Shown: one piece after another, positions 35,727 to 47,606 of the stretch | Numbering within the stretch: the stretch's first letter is position 1 | How the letters are laid out: each line of letters opens with the position of its first letter | Source: Penicillium oxalicum | Taxonomy: Eukaryota; Ascomycota; Eurotiomycetes; Eurotiales; Aspergillaceae | Direction of reading: 5' to 3' | Length of the DNA: 64,000 nucleotides | Assembly (NCBI RefSeq): GCF_001723175.1 | Contig: NC_064650.1 | Span: 2,170,001-2,234,000 of the forward strand | The notes under the pieces: generated by a model | What the model saw: the letters and a program-made list of their open reading frames with translations, nothing else | Told to the model about the DNA's origin: nothing | Databases searched by the model: none | Translations under genes and position numbers: made by a program

Positions 35727-38700
35727 ATGTCGGCGGCCTCCTCATCATCTTCGACAGCCTCATTTGGCATGGTAACCTATACTCCCTCGGTAGAGTCCCA
35801 GGACCTACCAAAACTCAAAACCCTTTACTTCAGCAACGAGTTTCCCACAGATGACCTTTCGACAATTCTACGCCGGTTACACAAACAAAGCAAGCACTGC
35901 AGTCATTCCATCTTGGCTCGTTTCTTGCACGAGGCCACAAGGGTGCTACGAAATGAAGTCAGCCAGCTACGCTCGGAACTGGCGCAGCTTGTTCCTGCTT
36001 TCGAGTCCGTGACGACTTTGGCTAGTGAAACAAAGCTACGCAAGGGACCGCTTTCTCAGTCAATTGATGGAGTGTTACTTTGTGTGCTCCAGCTGGGAAC
36101 TTACATTGGGTATGTCTCTCATTTTCTCAAATTTCCCTTCCGCTGTTGTGCTAGACTAATTGATAAAGGCACTGTGAGCTATATCCGGAGGACCAGGCAA
36201 TCGGACCCAACAGTCTAATGACTGGCTTGGGATTGGGTTTACTGGTCTCAACGGCCGTTTCCGTCTCAGCATCCCTGGAGGATGTAGTCGCGGCTGGCGG
36301 GGAAGTCCTGCGCATTGCCTTTCGCCTCGGTGTTTTTGTGGCCGACGTGTCGCAGAACCTCGAAGCCATTGATGTCGAGTCTCCCGATTCATGGGCATAC
36401 GTCGTCCATGGAATAACCGTCGACAAAGCCCAGAAAGAGCTGGACAATATCCAAGAAAAGGAGCGGACCCCATCAGCGAGTAAGATCTTTGTCAGTGCCA
36501 TCAGCGAAACCTCGGTCACTGTTAGCGGCCCCCCATCTCGACTCAAGGCCCTCTTCCGCAACTATGCCTCGTTTCGGGATCGCAAATTTGCGCACCTCCC
36601 GGTTTACGGGGGACTGTGTCACGCGGCTCACATCTATACACGTGAAGATGCACGGGCAATTGTCCGATCTCCTTCGCTACCAGCGCGATTCAAGCCCGTC
36701 GTACCCGTCATGTCCACCAGCTCAGGTCAGCCATTTTTAGCATCCGGTGCTGCAGATCTATTTGAGCAGGTTATATTCGAAGTTATGACCCAGCAAATTG
36801 TGTGGGACAATGTGATTCGTGGTGTTGAAGAGCGGGTCACCAAGCTTGATGTTCGCGATGTCAACATCAAGGTGTTCCGTCACTCCCTTCCTGCGCAACA
36901 GCTCTCCAGTGCGTTGATGTCTGCCCTGACTGATCGAGCTGTCGAAATCGATGATCTTCTGATGTGGATTGGGACGGATGTTGACCACGGGGATTGCTCC
37001 CCTGGAAGCTCTATGCAGTCGAAGATCGCGATTGTCGGCATGTCCTGTCGCATGCCCGGTGGTGCAACGGATACAGAAAGGTTTTGGGATCTTCTCGAAG
37101 CTGGCATGGATGTACACCGGAAAATACCAGCCGATCGCTTTGACGTTGACTCGCATCACGATCCTACCGGGAAGAGAATGAACACCAGTCATACCGCGTA
37201 CGGGTGTTTCATAGACGAGCCAGGCCTCTTCGACGCACCGTTCTTCAACATGTCGCCCCGTGAAGCGGAACAGACCGACCCCATGCAGCGCTTGGCCATC
37301 GTCACAGCCTATGAAGCCCTGGAGCGAGCCGGATATGTGGCCAATCGCACGCCTGCGACAAACTTGAACCGCATCGGTACCTGGTACGGCCAGGCTAGTG
37401 ATGACTATCGTGAGGTCAACACGAGTCAAGAGATCAGCACGTACTTCATCCCCGGTGGATGTCGTGCCTTTGGTCCTGGGCGCATCAACTACTTCTTCAA
37501 GTTCGCAGGTCCCAGTTTCAACTGTGACACGGCTTGCTCGTCGAGCCTCGCTGCGATCCAGGCGGCTTGCACTGCACTTTGGGCCGGCGACGTCGATACT
37601 GTCGTCGCAGGGGGTCTAAACGTGCTCACCAACTCGGATGCGTTTGCGGGTCTCTGCAATGGCCATTTCCTTAGCAAGACTCCTAATGCGTGCAAGACTT
37701 GGGACTGCACTGCTGATGGTTACTGTCGCGCTGATGGTGTCGGGTCGATTGTAATGAAGCGACTGGAGGATGCATTAGCCGATAACGACAATGTCCTCGG
37801 CGTCATTCCCGCTGCAGCGACTAACCACTCGGCCAATGCGGTATCCATCACACATCCTCATGCCGGCCACCAGTCCGATCTGTATCGGCAGGTAATGGCA
37901 CGGGCATGCATTGACCCGCTAGATGTCAGCTACGTGGAGTTCCACGGAACAGGCACACAGGCCGGCGATGCCGAAGAAATGGAGTCCATTACCAATGTGT
38001 TTGCCCCCATTAAAGGCAAAAGAAGAACCTCCAAGCAGCCACTTCACATCGGTGCAGTCAAGGCAAACGTCGGTCACGGAGAAGCTGCCGCGGGTGTGAC
38101 TGCGCTATTAAAAGTCCTGCTGATGCTGCAAAAAGAAGCAATCCCACCCCATGTTGGCATCAAAACGGAAATCAACCCGGGCTTTCCTCAAGATATGAGC
38201 AAGCGCAACTTGAACATTCCATTTGAGACCACCGCATGGGCTAGGGCCCCAGAGAGAAAGCGTATTGCGGTGGTGAATAATTTCAGTGCCGCTGGCGGTA
38301 ATACGACGCTGGTGCTGGAGGAGGGCCCAATTCGAGAGAGACTTGGATCCGATCCTCGACCCAGTCATGTTTTTACAGTCTCTGCAAAGAGCAAAGTCTC
38401 CCTCAAGGGTAATCTTCAGCGGCTAATCGCCTATCTTGACAAGAATGCCGATGTGTCTATGGCGGACCTGGCTTACTCACTTACAGTCAGACGGTATCAC
38501 CACAATCATCGGGTGGCTTTTAACGCTACAGGCGTGAGTGGCTTGAAACAACAGCTTATTTCCGAATTGGAACGCGTCGATTCTATGAGGCCGATTCCTA
38601 CCACTGGAGCACCGCCTGTCGCGTTTGTCTTTACCGGGCAGGGAGCCGCTGACAAGTCGATGAACTTGCAGCTGTACCACCACTCCCCATTCTTCCGAGC

Positions 38701-41242
38701 CCAGCTCCATACCCTTGACCGTCTGGGTCAACAACATGGTTTTCCCTCCTTCATCCAAGCCGTTGATGGGAGTTTCCCTAAGGATCATGCCTGGTCGCCC
38801 GTCGTCACTCAGGTGGCTCATACCAGTGTTGAGATTGCCTTGGCCAAATACTGGGAGACCTTGGGAATCAAGCCCGAGGTCGTCGCCGGACACAGTCTGG
38901 GCGAGTACGCGGCATTCGTCATTGCTGGTGTCCTCTCCGCAAGCGACGCCATCTTTTTGGTGGGGACCCGGGCTCAGATGTTAGAGTCCCTGTGCACGCC
39001 CGGAACACACAAGATGATGGCTGTCAAAGCGTCGCGTCGCGAGATTGAGGATGCTGTCAAGGACCTCCCATATGATCTCGCATGCGTGAATGGACCCAAG
39101 GAGACAGTTCTTTCAGGGACCATCGAGCAGATGGAAGCCGTTTCTGTCCCTCTGAAAGAAAAGGGCTATCGAGTCATCTTCCTTGATGTCCCATTTGCGT
39201 TCCACTCCGCTCAAACTGATCCTATCCTGGACCTATTCGAGGAGACTGTCCGAAAAAGCGTCATCTTCCGACCACCAACGCTGCCCATTGTCTCTCCCTT
39301 ACTCGGCAAAGTCATCTTTGATGAAAAGTCCCTGAACGCTGCGTATCTGAGTCGAGCGACGCGCGGAACCGTTGATTTCTTGTCAGCCATGCATAACGCA
39401 CAGGAGACATCAATTGTCGACAAGGATACTGTCTGGGTTGAGATCGGGCCTCACCCGGTCTGTGTGGCATTTGTCAAAGCTAGCTTCGACCCTCCACCTG
39501 TGACGGTAGGCTCTTTCCGCCGTGGGGAGGACAATTGGACGAGTCTTGCAACGAGTTTGGGACAGCTTCACACTGCGGGATTGCAGGTACGCTGGGATGA
39601 ATTCCACCGGCCTTTTGAGCCGTCGCTTCGTCTTCTGGATCTACCTACCTACAGCTGGAATGATAAAACATACTGGATTAAGTACCGTGGCGATTGGGCG
39701 CTCACCAAGGGCAATACATTTTATGACGCTGAGAAGAAGGTCAAGCGACCGGCAGTGGCCGACCCCGTGTCGAGTCTCAGCACCACCACTGTTCAGCAGA
39801 TCATCGAGGAGACCTTCACTGGAACGTCTGGCAAGGTGGTCATGCAGTCAGATCTGATGCGGCCGGATCTTCTGGCTGCTGCGTACGGCCATAAGATGAA
39901 CAACTGTGGTGTCGTCACATCCGTAAGTACTATGTCTAACCTTTTTGCTTCGGGCTTTCTTACTGATGGCATATAGTCCATCCATGGCGACATCGTTTAC
40001 ACTCTCGGTGAATACCTCTACAAGAAGCTCATCCCGACGGCCAAGGCTGTGCATGTCAACATTACCGACCTGAAGGTGACCAAGGGCCTTGTAGCTCAAA
40101 GCAACACCGCGGTGCCGCAATACTTCCGTGTGACCGCGACAACTGCCGACATTCACGCTGGGGCAGCTGACTTTGTCTGGGAAAATGTCTCCAATGAAAG
40201 CGGCACGTTGGAAATTTTCGCCACTTGCCGTGTAGTATACGGCGATGCTGACGCCTGGCTCTCTTCATGGAACCCTCTTGCGCATCTCGTGCAAGGCCGC
40301 ATCGAAGCCCTCGAGAACCTTGCCACGGAGGGGATCGCCAATCGCTTTTCGCACAAGATGGCGTACACCCTCTTCGGCAACAACCTTGTGGAGTATGCAG
40401 ACAAGTACCGGGGTATGCAAGCGGTTGTGATGCACGAATTCGAGGCCTTCGCCGATGTCACTCTCCAGCACGTGTCTGGCGGTGGGAGCTATACTGTGCC
40501 CCCGTACTTTATCGACAGCGTGGCTCATCTCGCCGGGTTCATCATGAATGTTTCCGACGCAAGTGACACGGCTAACACATTTTGTGTGACCCCAGGATGG
40601 GACAGTATGCGCTTCGCGCGGCCATTGATCTCAGGTCAGAAGTACCGGTCTTACGTTAAGATGATACCAACCGAGGACGATCCGTCCGTGTACCTCGGGG
40701 ATGTGTATATCCTCCAAGATAAGGTCATTGTAGGAATGGTTGGAGGTATCCAGTTCCGTCGCTATCCACGCATCCTCATGAACCGGTTCTTTGCCGCGCC
40801 TGACTCGTCGATCGCCAAGTCATACGCTGCCGCCGCTGTGTCTGCACCGGCGGCGCCCGCTCCTGTTGTCTCTCAACCGAAGCTTGCAGTGGTAGAAGAA
40901 GTAACTCCGCAGGTCCTTCCGTCTGCATCGCTCCCTGCCCCCCCATCAGAACCCGCGGTGGCGCCCGTGGCTACTGCCTCAGCTTCCGCTGCTGGCCCTG
41001 GTGTTGACTCCGACAGCACATCCGGCAAGGCCCTGGTCTTGATTGCTAAAGAAGCCGGTCTCCAGCTTTCCGATCTCACCGACGATGCCGCATTTTCCAG
41101 CTTGGGGGTAGATAGCCTGATGAGTCTGGTCATCGCCGAGAAGTTCCGTGAGGAACTGGGGATTGTCGTAGCGGGGAGTCTATTCTTGGAGTATCCTACG
41201 ATCGGGGCGTTGAGATCGTGGTTGGAAGAGTATTATAGTTAG
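35727..41242 (+). CDS. Non-reducing polyketide synthase, atrochrysone carboxylic acid synthase type
   Basis: The enzyme builds and cyclises an octaketide. Exons 35727-36109, 36169-39922 and 39977-41242 give 1,800 residues. Domains in order: SAT (about 20-380); KS (about 412-840) with [10 protein letters not shown], the active cysteine in DTACSSS near 583 and histidines in EFHGTGT and [13 protein letters not shown] (about 945-1290) with VFTGQGA and [11 protein letters not shown] (about 1333-1640) with histidine in GHKMNN near 1368 and aspartate in YFIDSVAHL near 1559; a Pro/Ala-rich linker; and one ACP with serine in GVDSLMSL near 1759. There is no thioesterase, methyltransferase or reductase domain, as in emodin-type synthases that pair with a lactamase-type thioesterase. 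The SAT motif reads TGLGLGL, so the usual nucleophilic cysteine of GxCxG appears to be replaced. The reading frame is intact. Confidence 0.95.
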
Positions 41243-41277
41243 TCAGATCTGACTTTTTTCTGATCTTGTTAAGTACT

Positions 41278-41306
41278 ATATGTGTGTGTGTGTGTGTGTG
41301 TGTGTA
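41278..41306. repeat. (TG)n microsatellite
   Basis: A run of TG units lies about 40 bases downstream of the PKS stop codon, in the presumed 3' untranslated region. Confidence 0.9.
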
Positions 41307-41723
41307 TGACATTTTCCTTGGCACCAATTTGTCCATAGTCTGCAATGCAAGAAATCGTATATCCCGCATCCAGTCTCGGCGCATCAATATCGACTTGCTA
41401 TCGTCGTGAATATCCAATATGGAAAATCCAATAGGCATTGAGGTTTTTACAAAGTCCGACTGTATGTTTTCATCATTCGCTTCCATCTTCCAAGTCAAGC
41501 CGATATTTTCAGAAGCACGAAGCGGCGGTCCTAATCGTATCTCATCCTCCTACAGTTCAAGAGTTGCTCTCGCCTCCCCATCACATAGAATAGTAATTCA
41601 TACTTTGCTACCTTTCTTTTTTTCCTCTTCACATGCATCTTTATGAGATTCCTTGGACAAATCAATCCTTTGTACAATCAATCACGGCATTCATTACTGT
41701 AATCTAAACAGCAGTTCCGAGAC

Positions 41724-42363
41724 CTATTGCTCAACATGCCCATTCTCCTCTTTCTCTCCAAAATGCTCTTTCCCCTCCGCAAACACCTGATCATAATTAA
41801 ACTCCGTCCAATTGATCTTGGGACACACTCTGGCAAACCGCCACTCCCCCTCAACGCAAGTATACCACATCGTCGCCGTCCCATGTGCATGACCTTTCAC
41901 CGCCACCTCGGTGAACGTGTCACTGGTGTATCGTTGATGCGCAACGCGCAGCTGATGATGTCCCACCATCTCCTTTTCGGCCGTCTTCTCCCACGTGCTC
42001 AGCCCGACCAGATGCTGCGTTTTCAGGAGCGGGTTTCCCAGGAAACGGGGGTCCGAGGCCATAAGGATGAATTCGTCACTGGGCATCGCTTCCCAGATCT
42101 TGTCGAGGAAGGAGCGGTAATCAATCTATTGAAAGAATTAGGAAATAGATGGGGATGGGGATGGGGATGGAAGAGGCCTACTCTGAGGGTGGGCGCCACG
42201 ATCTTACGTAGACGGCCCCAGTCTTTGGTGTCGTAGCTGTCGGCCCATTCGAAGAGAGCGCGCTGGCAGCCGGTGATTTCTGGGCCGGGTCAGTATTGCA
42301 CATTGCTTCTGCGCAGGGTAGAAATTGAAGGGCTCTACCTTCAAACGTGGGGGTCTTGGGCAT
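41724..42363 (-). CDS. Scytalone-dehydratase-like protein (MdpB-like)
   Basis: In emodin-derived pathways this NTF2-fold dehydratase removes water from the reduced hydroanthraquinone to give a chrysophanol-type product. Three exons, 42363-42339, 42279-42182 and 42125-41724, give 174 residues, the usual length for the family. Visible features are [20 protein letters not shown] (family start), [60 protein letters not shown] and [20 protein letters not shown]. The histidine and tyrosine positions of the scytalone dehydratase pocket are present ([11 protein letters not shown]). Intron 2 contains a short GGGGAT tandem repeat. It is transcribed towards the PKS gene. Confidence 0.85.
42147..42172. 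repeat. Short tandem repeat (ggggat)n in an intron
   Basis: About four copies of a ggggat unit lie inside intron 2 of the dehydratase gene. The repeat is short and probably variable. Confidence 0.7.
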
Positions 42364-43308
42364 GGTGATCACTATTGCGAATTGTTAGGGTTGTCAGGGC
42401 TTATGCAGGTGTGGTTTTTTTTCTTTACTGGATTGGGTTACACCATGCTCGGTATGTTAGCTGGCACAGGAGTAGTTATTGGCAACTTTGTAGAGATGCA
42501 TCGGGAAGTGAGCTCGGGGCATTCGGGGCATTCGGGACATTCTGGGTTGCACCCGACACCGATCCTTTCTCGCGTGCTGCAATGATCCCCCTCCCTCTGG
42601 TCGGACTGGTCGGTTTTTGCTGTTCTGGTCTTGGAGAATGTTTTTTTTGACTTGTCTGTTGACAGGAGGGGTAGGGGTGTTGCAATTAAATTCTGGTCTC
42701 GTCGATAGCGGCAGTCAAGGCGGGCCCTTGCCTGCATGTGGGCATAACAAAGTATAGGTAGTAATGGTAATTCTGTCTTCTGGTCAGGGCATACATCATG
42801 ATTGGCTGGTTTTCTAGGTAGATACCTATCTTCAATCTGATTACCGTATATTTGCCATCTCGAGGTAGTCGATTCTCAATGCTAACTTTTATTGACACTC
42901 TGTTTGTAAGAAGGGTGAAGGTTGATGGATCGGTAAATGCTATTTTCCAAAAAAAAAAAAAAAAAGAAAGTGTAATGAAAACTACGGTCTCTTCTCCCTC
43001 ACCTCTTGCCACTCGCCAGGCTACTCCTTGATAGATCTCAACAGTCCCTAGTTTGAGTTTCTCAAACCTACAAGCCTGGGTGTGCTTATGCCAGTCAATG
43101 TTGAAACACGTTTAATGCGTGCATCAGGTCCCTCTGACAGTATGCCATCTGAGTTTTAATCTAATAGTATGATCAATGGGGGTTTGTATCACAAATGAGG
43201 TGAGTATACCCTAAAAAAAAGAAAATTTAACTGTTCATGTTTTTTTTCAATTATTTGATTCTATAATTCCAAGTCTCCCCCCAATTCAGCCACCCCAACA
43301 CCTTCCCT
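42364..43308. other. Intergenic region with a TCGGGGCAT tandem array
   Basis: No gene is supported. At about 42515-42543 a 9-bp unit, TCGGGGCAT, is repeated three to four times with small changes, about 150-180 bp upstream of the dehydratase start. The unit carries the TCGGGG half site seen elsewhere in the cluster. A poly-A tract lies near 42950-42965. Confidence 0.5.
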
Positions 43309-44070
43309 TCACTCAGCTTCCCCATCATCCTTCTTGGTCTTGGACACTTCAATAACAAGCACCCCATCCTTCCACTTCGCCGAAATTGCCTCACCCTTCA
43401 CCTTCGTCCCGGAGACCTTGGAGTCCTCTTGGACCGAGAGATCCTCTTTCTTCGCGCCGGACAGATTCACATGAATCACGACAGCCTCGCCAGTGTCGAA
43501 CGCATCCACATCCACGTCCACGTTCGGATTATCTTGCACACATGTGGTACCGGGAAAGGTGTAGGGTGTGTGGTGAGTGTGGTAGGAGTAGGGGCACGCC
43601 CAGGAATGTGGTGCTTCGAAGCCGCCACGGGCACCCCCACCCTTCGCGCTCTGCTGGAACTCGGGAAATGGGTACGGGCGCGGGAACGGCTCGGGTCTCT
43701 CGGCGTCTTCGTCGCCCCAGGGTGAAGGGTAAGGCTTGCGGCCGGCGGGGCCTGGGTAAGCGTGGGGCTGATGCGTATAGCCCGGGAACGGGTATGGGGC
43801 TTGTCCCTCGGGCGCGATTGGCAAAGTGTATGGTGGGTGTCCTCTGGCGGGCCCGGGGTAGGCGTATGGCTTGCGTGGAGCAGTGGGTTCGTTGGGCTCG
43901 TCGCCGGGTTGCGCCGCCCCCGGTGATGGGTAGGGGTGGCCCGGGCGACCGACTTGGTTCGGGCCCGGTTGAAAGTGGTAGGCCCATGGAGATGGGTTAA
44001 GACGAGGGGACGATGATGGCTGAGGGAAGCCCCAGCAAGGATAATTCCGGTTTGGAGCTTGGATTATCAT
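43309..44070 (-). CDS. Tyr/Pro-rich protein with a reduced HSP20-like C-terminus
   Basis: The single-exon frame encodes 253 residues. Residues 1 to about 170 are of low complexity, rich in Pro, Tyr, Gly and Ala, with repeated YPGPA, YPSP, YPFP and PYTFP words and no hydrophobic helix. The last 75 residues resemble an alpha-crystallin/HSP20 domain: VDVDAFDTGEAVVIHVNLSG, KKEDLSVQEDSKVSG and AKWKDGVLVIEVSK, matching the family's LPGxxKEDI and GVL signatures. The loop and strand between them are shortened. It may be a chaperone-like or scaffold-like protein. No role in the pathway is known, and it may simply be a resident gene caught in the cluster. Its start is 678 bp from the divergent NmrA-like gene. 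Confidence 0.65.
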   Translation of the reverse strand: MIIQAPNRNYPCWGFPQPSSSPRLNPSPWAYHFQPGPNQVGRPGHPYPSPGAAQPGDEPNEPTAPRKPYAYPGPARGHPPYTLPIAPEGQAPYPFPGYTHQPHAYPGPAGRKPYPSPWGDEDAERPEPFPRPYPFPEFQQSAKGGGARGGFEAPHSWACPYSYHTHHTPYTFPGTTCVQDNPNVDVDVDAFDTGEAVVIHVNLSGAKKEDLSVQEDSKVSGTKVKGEAISAKWKDGVLVIEVSKTKKDDGEAE

Positions 44071-44747
44071 GATTGTATTGCTGTCAAGTCCAGAAAAAAG
44101 GAGAGGAAGAAAAAAAAAAGGATGATGTTCGGAGGAAAATTGGTGGGAGAGATCAATATGGATTGATCGGTAGTAGATGGGTTGCTAGAAATTGAAGACG
44201 AGAAACCATGACGGTCGTCTCCCTTTTATCGTTTTCTTTTTCACGTCAGAGAGCTCAAGCGCTTCAGTGTATGTTAGGCAATGAGACAGTGATTGACGAT
44301 GCTATCATTTGGTTGATGTGGATCTGTGGCGTCGTCCATCTCCATCCTGAACCGTAGACGGTAATTCTAAACCCCGGGCTGTCAAATAGCCAAGGTAGCG
44401 TTTCAACACCCCCGGACATTCTAACTCCCGGGCTGCAACCCACGGCAATGCTCTTGGCCTGCAAACCCTGCTGCCTTTGAAGGGGCAATTCGTCGCATAA
44501 GTAGGACAAATTTCGGAGGCCCTACAACCCGAGAAAATGACAAAGGGCTCTTCCATTCAAATGGACAAGTTAATCTCCCGACGACCGTCAAAACAAACTC
44601 AGCGCCCCATGTCCGGACCCCGAATCTCCCGGCCTCAGACCAATCAGCCCGATGGATAATAAGTATGGATGCGTCAATTCAGGCCAGACTCGAGGAAAAG
44701 CGAGCAGCAGCAGACCCTAAATCGTCCGCTCATGTGACTGGAGTACC
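44071..44747. other. Divergent promoter region, HSP20-like / NmrA-like genes
   Basis: About 680 bases without a gene. It contains several cccgggctg-like words (near 44373-44436) and one full TCGGGNNYCGG site, listed separately. Confidence 0.5.
44613..44623 (-). promoter_or_regulatory. TCGGGGTCCGG site upstream of the NmrA-like gene
   Basis: The minus strand reads TCGGGGTCCGG, a TCG-N5-CGG element, 124 bp upstream of the start codon at 44748. Confidence 0.6.
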
Positions 44748-45536
44748 ATGTCAACCTACGCAATCCTCGGTGCCACCGGCAACTGTGGCACGGCTCTCAT
44801 CGACAACCTGCTGCGCACCGACAATGCACGAATCAACGCCTATTGCCGCAACAAAACCAAGCTGATCCAAAAGGTTCCCGCAGTATCCGAGAGCAAGCAC
44901 GTTACGGTCTACGAAGGGAGTATTTATGATATCGATCTCCTGGCAGACTGCATCCGCGACACCCGCGCCATCTTTCACGTGGTGACTACAAACGACAATG
45001 TTCCCGGCTGTCACGTCGGCCTGGATACGGCCAAGAGCATCGTCGCGGCGATCGAGAAGCTAAAGGTCCAGAATCAACTCCGTGCACCTCTCCCCACGAT
45101 TCTCCTGCTCTCCTCCGGTACGATCGATGACCATCTGAGCCGTCATATGCCGTGGTGGTTCCGCTCCATCCTTCGTACCGCCGCGTCACATGTCTACGAG
45201 GACCTGCGCAAGACCGAGATCTACCTCCGGGCACAGCAGGATCTTGTATCGACCATCTTCATCAAACCTGGTGGACTGGCTGTGGATGCGCAACGTGGTC
45301 ACGAGCTGAACCTTGACCACGACGAATCGTTCGTCTCGTACCTCGACCTGGCTGCGGGGATGATCGAGGCCGCGGATGACAAAGACGGGCGGTACGTGAT
45401 GAAGAATGTGAGCGTGGTGAATAGAAACGGATCGGCCAAGTTTCCGTCCGGGACTCCCTTGTGTATTGCCACGGGTTTAGCGAGACATTTTTTGCCTTTT
45501 CTGCATGAGTATTTACCATCCACCGGTCCTAGCTAG
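44748..45536 (+). CDS. NmrA-like NAD(P)-binding oxidoreductase (MdpK/AflX-like)
   Basis: Proteins of this type are thought to reduce the anthraquinone to its hydroquinone so that the partner SDR can act. The single exon encodes 262 residues. The Rossmann motif YAILGATGNCGTALIDNLL is at the N-terminus, followed by AYCRNKTKL (cofactor phosphate contact), YEGSIYDIDLLADCIRDTRA, HVVTTNDNVPGCHVGLDTAK and a Ser in LLLSSGTIDDHLS. There is no Tyr-x-x-x-Lys pair, in line with atypical SDRs. The C-terminus ends LHEYLPSTGPS. A cluster-type regulatory site lies 124 bp upstream. Confidence 0.85.
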   Translation: MSTYAILGATGNCGTALIDNLLRTDNARINAYCRNKTKLIQKVPAVSESKHVTVYEGSIYDIDLLADCIRDTRAIFHVVTTNDNVPGCHVGLDTAKSIVAAIEKLKVQNQLRAPLPTILLLSSGTIDDHLSRHMPWWFRSILRTAASHVYEDLRKTEIYLRAQQDLVSTIFIKPGGLAVDAQRGHELNLDHDESFVSYLDLAAGMIEAADDKDGRYVMKNVSVVNRNGSAKFPSGTPLCIATGLARHFLPFLHEYLPSTGPS

Positions 45537-46096
45537 CGATCGAGTTTGCTCATTTCAAATAGGTCAATTGGGATATACTTTGAGAGTGTATGGTTTTTGT
45601 CTTTGTTTTTGAGGCTTGTACAGACAAAGGATCTTTAGGAGGCTTCAAAATAGTCATATACGATAAGAACTGATGTAGTGTCTCTGTGTAAGTTGGACAA
45701 TCCTTCGTTTGGCCACCCCGCAGACCGAATATCTCCCGGATTCGGGTGATATCAACATTAACATCAAAGATCAACATGATTGTCCACCACATCTGATTTC
45801 GCAAAGATGGAGCGTATATATTGTGACATCTACCTCCATATGCCAGTGGGTAAAAATTGCTATTGAAGTGAAGGGTTTGAGCAGTATAGTAGCCACTACA
45901 TGAAGAAGAGGTTGCTCACTTTGTATCTTTCTGCACTGATTCAATGAAACATCCATATATTGTTGCCGTGGAAATTTAACAACTGGCAGATTTGGGGTGA
46001 GATTGTGATAAAAAGGCCGAAATCGATGAAAAGACACTTGTGAATACAATCCGAGTAAAGAACTAGGCAAGATCCGGTCGAATCTTCCACCCCATG
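45537..46096. other. Convergent spacer, NmrA-like / questin-oxidase-like genes
   Basis: About 560 bases between two convergent genes. No coding, RNA or repeat feature is seen. Confidence 0.5.
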
Positions 46097-47422
46097 TCAA
46101 AGCCCGTGAAATTTACAAACTTCTGGTCTGTCGGCCAGTCTTTTTGTCGTATCCAGCGCCATGCGCGCAATCTTGAGCCACATATCTCCCTTGGTAGGAA
46201 ACGCATCAGGGAACTCCAGCTCAAACGGGCGCGCAGCCTCCTGTCCGTTCTTCAGCGCACGAATCATCTTCGCCACATGCCCATCATCGTGCTCCTTATT
46301 GACGGCGGCATACAGCTCGTTCCATCCCATATTGGCACTAAAGTCATCGTGGTAGTCCCTGATCGCGTCCTCGTACAATTCGGCCGACCCGCTCACCACG
46401 TACCAGGCCAGATCCAGCCGGCCCTTCCATTCGACCAGCCTCACCCGGTCCTCGAGCTTGATCCAGTCCTGCCGGATGAGAACACTGAAAAAAATGGAAC
46501 TGGTGAGTGTGTGCATGTAGAAAAAATCAATTTTGCGCTTGCGTCCCGGCCGCTGGCTGGCACCGGCCATGTATGCGCACACACTGATCATCTCGGCGGT
46601 GCGGCGCTGCAGCTCGAGTTCCTCCGGCTTGATGATGAACTGCGAGCCGATGAATGCCATTTCAAGATTGGCACGACCGACGACGCCGTCGCGCATCTTG
46701 TTTCCAAAGTCTTCCCAGCGCGGGGCTGTGCGGATTGTCTCGTTGGCGCGGGCCTCACGCAACAGCTGTATGAGAGGCTTTGGGTGTTGGGGCGGGTAGG
46801 CGATGGCGGCTTGCGCCTCGCACGCCTCGAACAGCTGGCTGATGTGGCTATCATCGTGGGCGGCAGCCTGTGCCAGTGCCTCGGCGATGATGCTAGGCTG
46901 CTGAAACTCAATCCCCAGCCCGAGGTGGATGATCGGATGGTAGGCGCCCTCATAAAGTCGCGCCAGCATTTGCTCGGCGATGCGGCTGCGCGAGAAGACA
47001 TATTTATTCACAACTACCTGCCACCCGTGCGTGTCCATCTGCTGCTGAAAGAACACCAGGAACGAATGATACTGCGTGATTGTGCCCAGCGCTTCGTAGA
47101 AGAATGCCTCGTCGGCGAGGCGCTCAACGGTCGCGCTGTCGACCTCCGGGATGGGGCGCTGGATGCCGACCCCGTCGTCGTAGGCGCGCTGGATCTCCTC
47201 CGGCCGGGCACCGAGCGCCAGGCAAGTCAGAATGGAGTGCGCAATATGATTGTGACCCGCTCGGTCGCGAAAGAACATGTGCCATTCATCATGGTTTTTC
47301 TGTAGAAGCCGGTTGGCTTCCAGGATTGAGGCGCTGTCCACAGCCGCGTCGCCAAGTATGCCGACATGTTCGTCCGACAGACCGATTTGTGAAGTCCGCG
47401 TAATGGTTTCAGTGGAGCCCAT
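46097..47422 (-). CDS. Questin-oxidase-like Baeyer-Villiger enzyme (GedK/MdpL/AflY family)
   Basis: The family inserts oxygen into an anthraquinone ring and opens it to a benzophenone, the step that commits the pathway towards xanthones. The single exon encodes 441 residues, the usual length. Family features are [40 protein letters not shown], a [17 protein letters not shown] segment, [20 protein letters not shown] and [20 protein letters not shown], then [20 protein letters not shown] and [20 protein letters not shown]. No FAD or P450 motif is present, as expected for this cofactor-atypical family. It is divergent from the EthD gene, with 313 bp between start codons that contains one full regulatory site and the shared 13-mer. 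Confidence 0.9.
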   Translation of the reverse strand: MGSTETITRTSQIGLSDEHVGILGDAAVDSASILEANRLLQKNHDEWHMFFRDRAGHNHIAHSILTCLALGARPEEIQRAYDDGVGIQRPIPEVDSATVERLADEAFFYEALGTITQYHSFLVFFQQQMDTHGWQVVVNKYVFSRSRIAEQMLARLYEGAYHPIIHLGLGIEFQQPSIIAEALAQAAAHDDSHISQLFEACEAQAAIAYPPQHPKPLIQLLREARANETIRTAPRWEDFGNKMRDGVVGRANLEMAFIGSQFIIKPEELELQRRTAEMISVCAYMAGASQRPGRKRKIDFFYMHTLTSSIFFSVLIRQDWIKLEDRVRLVEWKGRLDLAWYVVSGSAELYEDAIRDYHDDFSANMGWNELYAAVNKEHDDGHVAKMIRALKNGQEAARPFELEFPDAFPTKGDMWLKIARMALDTTKRLADRPEVCKFHGL

Positions 47423-47606
47423 GATTGATCTTCTGCCTCTCTTTTCTTCTGCTGTTTGTCTGTCTGATATTTTAACTAGTTGTGCATCGGGTCTGGTTGC
47501 TTGTGATATGGGCTATATACTCTGTCTGATTCATCTCCACCCGGGCAGCCAACATCAGCCCAACCCTAACCTCTCGGGAAATCGGAAAGCGGGCAGCACA
47601 CACGAC

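Noticed and set aside
43386..44000. 204-codon plus-strand frame opposite the HSP20-like gene
   Set aside because: It is a shadow of the GC-rich Tyr/Pro repeats on the minus strand, and its Arg-rich composition is typical of such shadows.
46094..47305. A 403-codon open frame on the plus strand
   Set aside because: It is the antisense of the questin-oxidase-like gene, which has clear family motifs on the minus strand. The plus frame is rich in Leu, Arg and Val without domain features.
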